Source: Lactobacillus helveticus DSM 20075 = CGMCC 1.1877
GTDB taxonomy: Bacteria > Bacillota > Bacilli > Lactobacillales > Lactobacillaceae
Reading direction: 5' to 3'
DNA length: 7,088 nt
Assembly (NCBI RefSeq): GCF_000160855.1
Contig: NZ_GG700752.1
Span: forward strand, 42,350 to 49,437
Shown: piece by piece, positions 1 through 4,748 of the stretch
Position numbering within the stretch: the stretch's first letter is position 1
How the letters are laid out: every line of letters starts with the position of its first letter
Program-made: the position numbers and the translations under genes
Notes under the pieces: model-generated
What the model was told of the DNA's origin: nothing
Database searches by the model: none
What the model saw: only the letters and a program-made list of their open reading frames with translations

Positions 1-337
1 CTTTTTTCTTTCCAAAATATTGAGAAACAAGCTTAACCGTATATTTCCAATTATCATACGTAGTAATCGATGACCAACGCCCTGAGCCTCTTTCCTCTTC
101 TACGTAGTTATCTAAAGCTTTTGCAAATGGTTGATCTAATACATTTAGATTCATTTCTTTATGCACGCGATATTGTACCCACATTTGCTCTTCTAACCGT
201 TTTGCCTCACGCTTACTGCTAGTTTTCGTTACTTTACTAGGAACTGGAATAGTTTTACCTGTTTCATTATCAGTAGGTTGAATTCTAACACGGTACTTCC
301 CTTTATTTTTTCCCGTTTTAATTTGTGTAATTGACAT
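1..337 (-). CDS. int: Tyrosine-type site-specific integrase, N-terminal part only
   Basis: The first 112 residues of a phage/ICE-type integrase are visible; the gene continues past the left edge. Residues 1 to about 55 (MSITQIKTGKNKGKYRVRI onward, with KREAKRLEEQMW) fit the AP2-like arm-DNA-binding domain that opens many Firmicute integrases. Residues from about 68 (FAKALDNYVEEE) to the edge fit the SAM-like core-binding domain, with the typical TTYDNWKYTV segment. The catalytic domain with the R-H-R-Y residues is not in the window, so activity cannot be judged. The start is ATG at 337, with AGGAG about 8 bases upstream. It is the last gene of the leftward operon and is separated from xis by a terminator whose U-tract abuts its ribosome site. 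It should integrate and, with excisionase, excise the element. Family assignment is firm. Confidence 0.92.
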   Translation of the reverse strand, partial: MSITQIKTGKNKGKYRVRIQPTDNETGKTIPVPSKVTKTSSKREAKRLEEQMWVQYRVHKEMNLNVLDQPFAKALDNYVEEERGSGRWSSITTYDNWKYTVKLVSQYFGKKK

Positions 338-348
338 AGCTTTCTCCT

Positions 349-373
349 AAAAAAGCGTAGCAAGTTGCTACGC
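349..373 (-). terminator. Rho-independent terminator between xis and int
   Basis: On the minus strand a perfect 8-bp stem (GCGTAGCA / TGCTACGC, 355-362 and 366-373) closes a 3-base loop and is followed by six T residues (349-354). It starts 7 bases after the xis stop. The AGGAG site of int follows the T-tract directly. Integrase mRNA from the operon promoter must therefore read through it, unless a promoter lies inside xis. Confidence 0.85.
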
Positions 374-380
374 CTTCTAA

Positions 381-560
381 TTAATGTTGACTACTTACTA
401 ATAGCCATTCTTGTACTTCCTTCAAAACATAATATTTACGTCCTTGGTTTCCAAGTTGATGATATGGACAACCATTTTTAATCAACTTAAAAAAGTAAGT
501 GTAGCTAATGCCTAATTCTGCTGCCACTTGTCTAGCGTTGAGTAACTCTGTGCCAAACAT
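381..560 (-). CDS. xis: Excisionase-like small helix-turn-helix DNA-binding protein
   Basis: This is a 59-residue protein in the MerR-like/HTH_17 'excisionase family' fold. LLNARQVAAELGISYTYFFK forms the helix-turn-helix, followed by a G-CPYHQLGNQGRKYYV wing and a C-terminal helix with EVQEWL. Such proteins bend DNA at the attachment site and steer the integrase toward excision. I chose ATG at 560 because it sits one base after the TAA of the upstream gene (562-564), a classic coupled start with a weak AGGG ahead of it. The frame stays open to a TTG at 593, which would add 11 residues but lacks a good ribosome site. Its position directly before int is normal for this role. The function is assigned from fold and context, and a plain DNA-binding regulator cannot be excluded. 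Confidence 0.82.
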   Translation of the reverse strand: MFGTELLNARQVAAELGISYTYFFKLIKNGCPYHQLGNQGRKYYVLKEVQEWLLVSSQH

Positions 561-561
561 C

Positions 562-945
562 TTAGTCCCTGCCTTTCTGTTTATCTCCTTCAATTAATTC
601 TTTCTTTAAATCTTCTAAATATTCTCCGAAGTTCAAGCCCTGCGTAGCATCTTCAATGGTTTTAGTATCCGCATTTATCTTGTCTGAATGGTAATAATGT
701 CCCCATGTATCAGGATCAGAAATAAAGTAGTCTAAAAACTGATAAAATTCTTTTAATGCTTCATCACCATAAATTTCTTTAATCATCGAAATAACTCCAC
801 TAGCTCCGCCATACAAAAACCAATTAATTTTTCTATTCAGAGAAGCGTCAATTTGAACTCGCTTTAGTTCCTGAAGTCCTCGCCCTTTCGATAACTCTTT
901 TAAAATCTTCCATTCTTTGGAATGTTGGAATTTCTCATATACCAT
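562..945 (-). CDS. Unknown 127-aa protein of the mobilization operon
   Basis: I do not recognise a family. The protein is soluble, highly charged and probably mostly helical, with no signal peptide and no membrane segment. Visible segments include a basic N-terminal third (EWKILKELSKGRGLQELKRV), a short glycine turn (YGGASG), an aromatic acidic stretch (ALKEFYQFLDYFISDPDTWG) and a lysine- and glutamate-rich tail ending KQKGRD. The start ATG (943-945) overlaps the relaxase stop as TAATG, with AAGGAAG just ahead, and the stop is one base from the xis start. It is therefore translated as part of the relaxase-excisionase chain. This position suggests a role in DNA processing, replication of the circle or control of excision, but that is context only. 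Confidence 0.75.
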   Translation of the reverse strand: MVYEKFQHSKEWKILKELSKGRGLQELKRVQIDASLNRKINWFLYGGASGVISMIKEIYGDEALKEFYQFLDYFISDPDTWGHYYHSDKINADTKTIEDATQGLNFGEYLEDLKKELIEGDKQKGRD

Positions 946-1739
946 TACTCTTCCTTATCGACTAATGACCAGCGTTCTAGTACACAGCCAAGTAAATAAG
1001 GATAAATATTGTCTATTGTTAATGTCGCAATATATCTTCCTAAATCTTTGGCTAAACGATGTTTAAATTCTGCTTCTACTCTTACCCAATCGTTACAATT
1101 TCTAGCTAGATTCCTATAAAGTCCACTAGCTCGATCCTGTTCAATTTTTTTATTATAAATTCTCAAAAAGGCATCGCTTTTTCTACTTCCAACATATAGA
1201 GTCTGGGCTTCTTCATAATTTCCAATTATTTTAAAGCGATTAGAATTAATCTTATTTCCTTGAGTATTCAAGAAAAATGATTCTTCATTCTTTAACCTTT
1301 GAATAATCCTATTAACTGAAAATCCGTAATTAATAAGGTCAGTGGCTATATCAATTCTAGATATGTGCCCCATTTTCTCATATAGTTCTTCAATTATTCT
1401 CTTCCAGTTAATAGGAATTCCATGTAATTCCGCAAGGCTCTCATATAACGCTTTGCCTGTCGCAGTAAAGTCAACAAGTATTCCCATATCTTTTCTTGTT
1501 TCATTCCACATTACGGAAATATTTCCGCCTTGTTCTCCAGATCCAAAATTATATGAAGAAGTATAGCCGTTATGTCCATGACTCACTGTATTAGACTTGA
1601 ACAACCATGCTAGATGTAACAGGTTATCAGCAACTATAACTTCTTTAGGTAAACCTTGACTATCTTCTACTTGATTGGTCTCATCATAGGGAATATTTAA
1701 ACGAATTTGGTCGATTTTTATATTATTCATCGTTTTCAT
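945..1739 (-). CDS. Rep_trans-family replication initiator / MOBT relaxase
   Basis: The protein is 264 residues from ATG at 1739, or 273 if the ATG at 1766 is used; the numbering here follows the longer form. It carries the hallmarks of the pT181 RepC / ICEBs1 NicK / Tn916 Orf20 family (Rep_trans, PF02486): RIDIATDL at 137-144, TLYVGSRKSD at 189-198, LRIYNKK at 201-207, and WVRVEAEF at 227-234. By comparison with that family, the acidic residues in RIDIATD and VEAE should bind the metal, and Tyr204 of RIYNKK is the likely DNA-nicking nucleophile. It would nick the origin on its 5' side and stay attached to the strand for rolling-circle replication or transfer. I prefer the 1739 start because GGAAAG lies 10 bases upstream, whereas the 1766 ATG lacks a ribosome site and falls inside the origin hairpin. 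Its stop overlaps the next gene as TAATG. Confidence 0.88.
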   Translation of the reverse strand: MKTMNNIKIDQIRLNIPYDETNQVEDSQGLPKEVIVADNLLHLAWLFKSNTVSHGHNGYTSSYNFGSGEQGGNISVMWNETRKDMGILVDFTATGKALYESLAELHGIPINWKRIIEELYEKMGHISRIDIATDLINYGFSVNRIIQRLKNEESFFLNTQGNKINSNRFKIIGNYEEAQTLYVGSRKSDAFLRIYNKKIEQDRASGLYRNLARNCNDWVRVEAEFKHRLAKDLGRYIATLTIDNIYPYLLGCVLERWSLVDKEE

Positions 1740-1758
1740 GATTAATAATCTTTCCGTT

Positions 1759-1782
1759 ACACCCATATTATTAGGTGGGTGT
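1759..1782 (-). other. Probable nic-site hairpin of the transfer/replication origin
   Basis: On the minus strand a perfect 7-bp inverted repeat, ACACCCA and TGGGTGT, encloses the 10-base loop CCTAATAATA. From memory, the ICEBs1 and Tn916 oriT nic regions have the same design: a C-rich arm, a loop with a CTAA-A core, then a G-rich arm, located just upstream of the relaxase gene and cut by a Rep_trans relaxase. The same location and relaxase type apply here. I infer that nicking occurs in the CTAATA part of the loop; the exact base is unknown. Confidence 0.6.
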
Positions 1783-1844
1783 TGCCAGCCCGCTCACGCT
1801 TGAACATTCCATTCGGGCGACTCCGTCACCCGTCAGCTGGCAAC
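1781..1844 (-). repeat. GC-rich nested inverted repeats beside the nic hairpin (oriT/dso accessory region)
   Basis: This 64-bp non-coding stretch is 62% GC in AT-rich surroundings. An outer perfect 9-bp repeat (GTTGCCAGC at 1781-1789, GCTGGCAAC at 1836-1844) encloses an inner 8-bp stem (CGGGCGAC at 1814-1821, GTCACCCG at 1825-1832) with a TCC loop and one wobble pair. GCCCG at 1788-1792 can alternatively pair with CGGGC at 1814-1818. It fills the gap between the FtsK-like gene and the relaxase gene. It is the expected place for relaxase recognition sequences, and a single-strand origin is another possible role. Confidence 0.65.
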
Positions 1845-1852
1845 TAAATTAA

Positions 1853-2647
1853 CTATAATTGCCAATAATCAGACTCATCATTATACTTGGATGAATCATA
1901 ATTATTTTCCAACCTAGTAATTACCTTAGGTACATCAATATTAGACATATCAGGTGACACAAACGGAGTAGGATTGCTAATCTTTTGACCATCAGAATAG
2001 ATAAGACCATACCCCGGTTTATTTGGAACTAATGGTAATGCCTTAATATCATTAACCATGGGATATGCCATGCGATAAGTTTCCGAGTCTGCTTGTCCCA
2101 TAACGATCCGCGTGCCTAATTGCAATGTGATATCTCTATCTAATATAGTTGCGTCTATCCTTTGACCCGAAATAAGAGTAAAAATACCCGCTTGACGCCC
2201 ACGGAGAATAATTTGACGTAGTTCACCCATGATCTCTTTTTTATTCTTGCCAGCTTCAGCAAGCATTGCAGATACTTCATCAATAACTAATAGATATGGT
2301 CGATATCCATATTCTGAAAAGTCCTGTCCCCATTTACCATCTTTAAAGTGTTCATACCTCGCACTCATATTCTCGTTTAAAACGCGTAATAGTCGTGCTA
2401 TTTGATTAGTATTACTTGCTACCACTTTCTTACCACTATTAAGATAATTATGTAGACCGTACATATCAGCTCTTTTTGCATCAACAATATAAAGTCCACA
2501 ATCACACTGAGAAACGGCTTTAAGCATAATATACGTAGTCGTATTAGTTTTACCTGACCCACTACGTCCTACAATGAGAAGTCCTCCTGAACCCTTAAGG
2601 CTAAAGTTAGTATTCTTATCTAGCTGAATCTTAAAATTAGAATGCAT
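1853..2647 (-). CDS. FtsK/SpoIIIE-type DNA-translocase ATPase, coupling-protein motor subunit (TcpA-like)
   Basis: The 264-residue protein has a Walker A motif, GRSGSGKT at 27-34; a YIVDAKRADMYGL segment at 53-65; a Walker B, YLLVIDEVSA at 118-127; a RGRQAGI sensor-like motif at 149-155; and GQRID at 161-165. These match the motor domain of Tn916 Orf21 and ICEBs1 ConQ, the coupling proteins that pass relaxase-bound DNA to the mating pore. Those relatives are near 460-480 residues, with two N-terminal membrane helices and a linker domain. Here the motor stands alone without a membrane segment. The missing part appears to be the gene directly upstream, which overlaps it by 11 bases. The ATG at 2647 has its own GGGAG about 9 bases ahead, and an in-frame TAA three codons upstream fixes the reading-frame limit. 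Confidence 0.88.
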   Translation of the reverse strand: MHSNFKIQLDKNTNFSLKGSGGLLIVGRSGSGKTNTTTYIMLKAVSQCDCGLYIVDAKRADMYGLHNYLNSGKKVVASNTNQIARLLRVLNENMSARYEHFKDGKWGQDFSEYGYRPYLLVIDEVSAMLAEAGKNKKEIMGELRQIILRGRQAGIFTLISGQRIDATILDRDITLQLGTRIVMGQADSETYRMAYPMVNDIKALPLVPNKPGYGLIYSDGQKISNPTPFVSPDMSNIDVPKVITRLENNYDSSKYNDESDYWQL

Positions 2648-3188
2648 TATCAGTTACTCCCATTTGTTGCTTATCAACATCTCTTAACAAGTATCTTGTA
2701 TAAGATAGCTGATGATCTACCGATAAAACATTCATGTTGAATGTTTCTTCTAGCCTATTATTTAGAGTCTGAGTGGCATCACTATGCTTAATGCCATTAG
2801 GATACACAGTAATGTAAATACCCTCTGAAGTTTCTTCATAGATGATCTTGACGCCATATTCAACTTTTCTTTCATTGAAAGTGCTTGTTTCTTTTTTATC
2901 TCCATAATCTATTAATTGTTCCGAATGAACAATACTCATCAATTGCTTATGGATCTTATAATTAACGATATGGAGATTAATCCACTTCCAACATGGATAC
3001 CCTAAGGGTATAATATTGATTAAAAATGGATATGCTAGTGCAGTGTAATTACTACTGGTTAACAAGTGCGGTGCAACTTTATACTCAATCCCCATTGATG
3101 CTACTAAAGTTACACCTACTGCCATTTTTAATCCGTTAGGGTCACCTAGCGGTTTTTTTGTGTCTAATACTAATTTCTTAGTTTTCAT
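2637..3188 (-). CDS. Membrane protein, likely detached N-terminal half of the coupling protein
   Basis: The protein is 183 residues from ATG at 3188, which has AGGA about 9 bases upstream. A coupled ATG at 3206, overlapping the previous stop as TAATG, would give 189, and the numbering here uses that form. Two hydrophobic segments, about 27-48 and 55-75, could form a membrane hairpin. They are followed by a soluble domain with FNERKVEYGVKIIYEETSEGIYITVYP (109-135, given only as positions of a beta-rich stretch), then LNNRLEETF at 148-156. The order of two helices, beta-rich 'I-I-V-P' strand region and L-LEE-F helix resembles the N-terminal part of Tn916 Orf21. Since the next gene is a bare FtsK motor, I infer that this is its membrane anchor made as a separate chain. 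If not, it is an unclassified membrane protein. Confidence 0.7.
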   Translation of the reverse strand: MKTKKLVLDTKKPLGDPNGLKMAVGVTLVASMGIEYKVAPHLLTSSNYTALAYPFLINIIPLGYPCWKWINLHIVNYKIHKQLMSIVHSEQLIDYGDKKETSTFNERKVEYGVKIIYEETSEGIYITVYPNGIKHSDATQTLNNRLEETFNMNVLSVDHQLSYTRYLLRDVDKQQMGVTDNAF

Positions 3189-3205
3189 AAAATCATTTCC
3201 TAACA

Positions 3206-3649
3206 TTACAAATTCATAGCTTCTTGAGGACTAACTTCCAAAATTCTAATATTTGATGCAGATAGTCCCTCATTACCGTTAAAATTCCAGTGACTAAGAT
3301 CATCAAAAGCAACTACTTTGTTTTTTTCTAAACCAAACAAAAATTTTTTATTTTCATCATCAGTAATTACACTTCTGCTTCCCTTAACTTTCACGGTTAA
3401 CACAGTACCAATTGCTAGTCTTGTATTAGAACTTACAACTCGTACTTTATATACTGCACGCGGAATAGTTTTACTTTCATCATTAGAATCTTGGACTTCT
3501 TCTGTTGTTCCGCTTAGTAACAAGAAGCATTTACCGATAGCTTCCTCTAATGGTCGAGTTAAAGCCGATTGAATCGGGGTTCTCTTACTGTTGCTCTCAT
3601 TAAAGGTGGAAAGCAATTCACCTTGTTTTGTAGTATTATCTTGTGCCAT
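3206..3649 (-). CDS. Unknown 147-aa first gene of the mobilization operon (possible DUF961/YdcP-like)
   Basis: The gene starts at ATG 3649 behind a near-perfect AAGGAGG (3656-3662) with a 6-base spacer, so it should be the most strongly translated gene of the operon. The first 40 residues are polar and probably disordered (AQDNTTKQGELLSTFNESN). Residues from about 45 onward alternate beta strands: AVYKVRVV, GTVLTVKVKGS, KNKVVAFDDLSHW and ASNIRILEV. A small beta-rich protein at the head of the operon before the coupling protein is the place taken by DUF961 proteins (Tn916 Orf22/23, ICEBs1 YdcP). The strand pattern is compatible, but I cannot see a diagnostic motif, so the family is only suggested. 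It has no membrane segment or signal peptide. Its stop overlaps an ATG of the next gene. Confidence 0.72.
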   Translation of the reverse strand: MAQDNTTKQGELLSTFNESNSKRTPIQSALTRPLEEAIGKCFLLLSGTTEEVQDSNDESKTIPRAVYKVRVVSSNTRLAIGTVLTVKVKGSRSVITDDENKKFLFGLEKNKVVAFDDLSHWNFNGNEGLSASNIRILEVSPQEAMNL

Positions 3650-3714
3650 GTGGAACCTCCTTATGTTCTACACTTTAGAGCATATGTATTTTTTATTTGC
3701 TCCTTTTGATACTG

Positions 3715-3752
3715 AACTATTTATATTTATGCTCCTTTCTACATAAATAGTT
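3715..3752. repeat. 38-bp interrupted palindrome centred on the second GCTCCT box
   Basis: Perfect 10-bp arms, AACTATTTAT (3715-3724) and ATAAATAGTT (3743-3752), lie symmetrically around the GCTCCT at 3731-3736; both have the same centre, between 3733 and 3734. It spans the predicted start point of the leftward operon, so it may be a second operator or form a hairpin at the transcript's 5' end. Confidence 0.6.
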
Positions 3753-3778
3753 ATATCATTTTGTTTGCTCCTTTTTAA
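3750..3778 (-). promoter_or_regulatory. Candidate promoter of the leftward mobilization operon
   Basis: On the minus strand an extended -10, TGATATAAC (hexamer 3750-3755), lies 17 bases from TTAAAA (3773-3778), a 4-of-6 match to the -35 consensus. Transcription would start near 3743 and leave a leader of about 95 bases before the 147-aa gene. A GAGC box (3767-3772) lies in the spacer beside the -35. A weaker TATGCT at 3679-3684 closer to the gene is an alternative. Confidence 0.45.
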
Positions 3779-3798
3779 TAGCTAAATAAATGTTTTTA

Positions 3799-3827
3799 GC
3801 TCCTCAATTTATAGAGCATGTTATAAT
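3799..3827 (+). promoter_or_regulatory. Promoter of the XRE repressor gene
   Basis: A perfect extended -10, TGTTATAAT (hexamer 3822-3827), predicts a start near 3834 and a leader of only about 20 bases with AAGGGAGG at 3841-3848. The -35 position holds GCTCCT rather than a consensus element, so an operator box replaces it. GAGCAT also lies between -35 and -10. This is consistent with autoregulation. Confidence 0.65.
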
Positions 3828-3854
3828 TATGAAGAATATTAAGGGAGGATTTTT

Positions 3855-4619
3855 ATGGTATTACCTAGAATTAAAGAAATCAGAGAAAAAATGAATAAAA
3901 CTCAAGCCCAACTCTCCGATTATTTATCAAATGAAAAAGGATTAAACATCTCCAGAGGTACAATTGCAAAATATGAAAGTGGTGTTAACTATCCATCTCC
4001 CCAAACAATGAGTAAACTTGCACACGCGCTTAATGTTTCTGAATACTATTTATCAGGAAAAGGCACCCAAAGATCAGACGTTGATCATAAACTAGTATCT
4101 CTTTTACATAATAAATACTTTAACGTTTCTGACTTTACTGATGAATTTCATCAATACTTAAAAAACTACCTACTATTTTTGGGTGACTATAATACTCCTC
4201 TGAATTTTTATCGTAATAAAGACGGCGATATTGATAAGACAGCAAAAAAAACACATTTTCCTCAATTCGATGAAATCAATGAGTTTTGGAAAAAAGATTT
4301 CTCTTTCCTATTTAAAAATCCTAATTTTATCAATTCCTTAGTTGGAACAACAAATAAGGAATTTGAAAATTTAGTTCTTAATAAACTAAAAGATCAATAT
4401 TCCACAGATGTAGATAATAGAAATTTTAATATATTAATTGACGAAGTTGATAATATGGCTCATAACATTGAACTAACCGCTTCAAAAGTAATCAATAACC
4501 AAGCTACTAAAAAAGAACTTTTATCAGCCATTGATCAAGGTATACAGAATCTACAATTTGCTAAAGAAAATTTCTTCTTATCTGAGGATTCAAAAGACAA
4601 AAAAAATGACAAGCAATAA
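3855..4619 (+). CDS. XRE-family transcriptional repressor of the element
   Basis: The 254-residue protein starts behind AAGGGAGG. Residues about 5-67 form a Cro/CI-type HTH_3 domain: IKEIREKMNKTQAQLSDYL, then GLNISRGTIAKYESGVNYPS as recognition region, and LAHALNVSEYYLSGKG at the end. The remaining 185 residues are polar, rich in Lys, Asn, Phe and Asp, and match no domain I know. They contain neither the Ser-Lys peptidase of CI/LexA repressors nor an HExxH zinc protease motif. It is transcribed away from the mobilization operon across a shared control region, as ImmR is in ICEBs1, and most likely represses that operon and itself. No ImmA-like protease or antirepressor gene is next to it, so the inducing signal is unclear. 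The coding sequence ends inside a hairpin that acts on the opposite strand. Confidence 0.88.
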   Translation: MVLPRIKEIREKMNKTQAQLSDYLSNEKGLNISRGTIAKYESGVNYPSPQTMSKLAHALNVSEYYLSGKGTQRSDVDHKLVSLLHNKYFNVSDFTDEFHQYLKNYLLFLGDYNTPLNFYRNKDGDIDKTAKKTHFPQFDEINEFWKKDFSFLFKNPNFINSLVGTTNKEFENLVLNKLKDQYSTDVDNRNFNILIDEVDNMAHNIELTASKVINNQATKKELLSAIDQGIQNLQFAKENFFLSEDSKDKKNDKQ

Positions 4620-4627
4620 AGCTTGTC
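4599..4627 (-). terminator. Minus-strand terminator overlapping the 3' end of the repressor gene
   Basis: GACAAGC (4608-4614) and GCTTGTC (4621-4627) form a 7-bp stem whose loop contains the repressor stop codon. On the minus strand the stem is followed by A and then eight T residues (4599-4606). It would stop transcripts entering leftward from the tRNA side before they run antisense through the repressor. Confidence 0.65.
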
Positions 4628-4649
4628 GTATCAACATTAATCTAACTTT

Positions 4650-4697
4650 CGCCACACAGACGCCACACTAAAAAACTGTGTGGCAATTTTTGTGGTC
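4650..4697. repeat. Clustered GCCACAC repeats, possible integrase arm-binding sites
   Basis: CGCCACAC occurs twice in direct orientation (4650-4657, 4661-4668), GTGTGGC once inverted (4678-4684), and a degenerate TGTGGTC follows (4691-4697). Short clustered repeats near the element's end are what the N-terminal domain of AP2-like integrases binds. The same bases also form a terminator, so the repeats could have that purpose alone. Confidence 0.45.
4651..4691 (+). terminator. Terminator of the XRE repressor gene
   Basis: GCCACACAG (4651-4659) pairs perfectly with CTGTGTGGC (4676-4684) over a 16-base loop. The second GCCACAC (4662-4668) can instead pair with GTGTGGC (4678-4684) in a tighter hairpin. 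Both are followed by AATTTTT (4685-4691). It lies about 30 bases after the repressor stop. Confidence 0.75.
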
Positions 4698-4748
4698 AAA
4701 TTAATTATTCATAACTATTTTTAAAACTACACAAATAATTTTAAGTAA

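Larger units (their letters stand above)
3678..3819. promoter_or_regulatory. Array of GAGC boxes between the divergent operons (probable XRE operators)
   Basis: Four copies of GCTCCT on the plus strand begin at 3699, 3731, 3767 and 3799, spaced 32, 36 and 32 bp. Read on the minus strand they share roughly AAAGGAGCA followed by A/T. Two reversed GAGCAT copies flank them at 3678 and 3814. The boxes overlap both candidate promoters, one copy at the -35 position and one between -35 and -10 of the repressor promoter. The spacing near three helical turns suggests a regulator binding one DNA face. The XRE protein is the obvious candidate, but binding is inferred. Confidence 0.6.
1..4740. mobile_element. 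Integrative and mobilizable element (MOBT/Rep_trans type), left end outside window
   Basis: The block combines a tyrosine integrase, an excisionase, a Rep_trans-family relaxase, an FtsK/TcpA-like ATPase with a membrane partner, and a divergent XRE repressor. The order coupling protein, origin-like repeats, relaxase matches the ICEBs1 (ConQ, oriT, NicK) and Tn916 (Orf21, oriT, Orf20) modules. No VirB4, VirB6, lysozyme-like or other mating-pore gene is present, and no phage structural gene, which points to a mobilizable element rather than a full ICE or prophage. The right boundary is not proven; it lies after the repressor and at or before the tRNA-Thr. The left boundary is outside the window, beyond the rest of the integrase gene. 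If the integrase has the usual length of about 380 residues, the whole element would be near 6 kb. The type assignment is inference from gene content. Confidence 0.75.

Noticed and set aside
1342..1566. Plus-strand open frame of 74 codons opposite the relaxase gene
   Set aside because: It lies wholly within the well-supported Rep_trans gene, shows no family motif and is a shadow frame.
2637..2656. Programmed frameshift joining the membrane protein and the ATPase
   Set aside because: No slippery heptamer is visible in the short stretch where the frames overlap, and the downstream gene has its own ribosome site and ATG. Independent translation is simpler, although a sequencing error cannot be excluded from one sequence.
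3318..3572. Plus-strand open frame of 84 codons opposite the 147-aa gene
   Set aside because: The opposing gene has a near-perfect ribosome site and operon context; this frame's Ser/Thr/Leu-rich product looks like a shadow.
3684..3772. GGAGC boxes as real ribosome sites of tiny leader peptides (ATGCTCTAA, ATGATATAA follow two of them)
   Set aside because: Only two of four boxes have a nearby ATG, spacings differ, one lies upstream of the predicted transcript start, and the frames are two codons long.
3678..3819. Repeated boxes as a small CRISPR array
   Set aside because: The repeat unit is only 6-9 bp, orientation is mixed, and there is no cas gene; operator sites explain it better.
1..4740. 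Prophage or phage-inducible satellite
   Set aside because: There is no capsid, terminase, packaging, lysis or primase gene, and the Rep_trans relaxase plus FtsK/TcpA motor with an origin-like region point to a mobilizable element.
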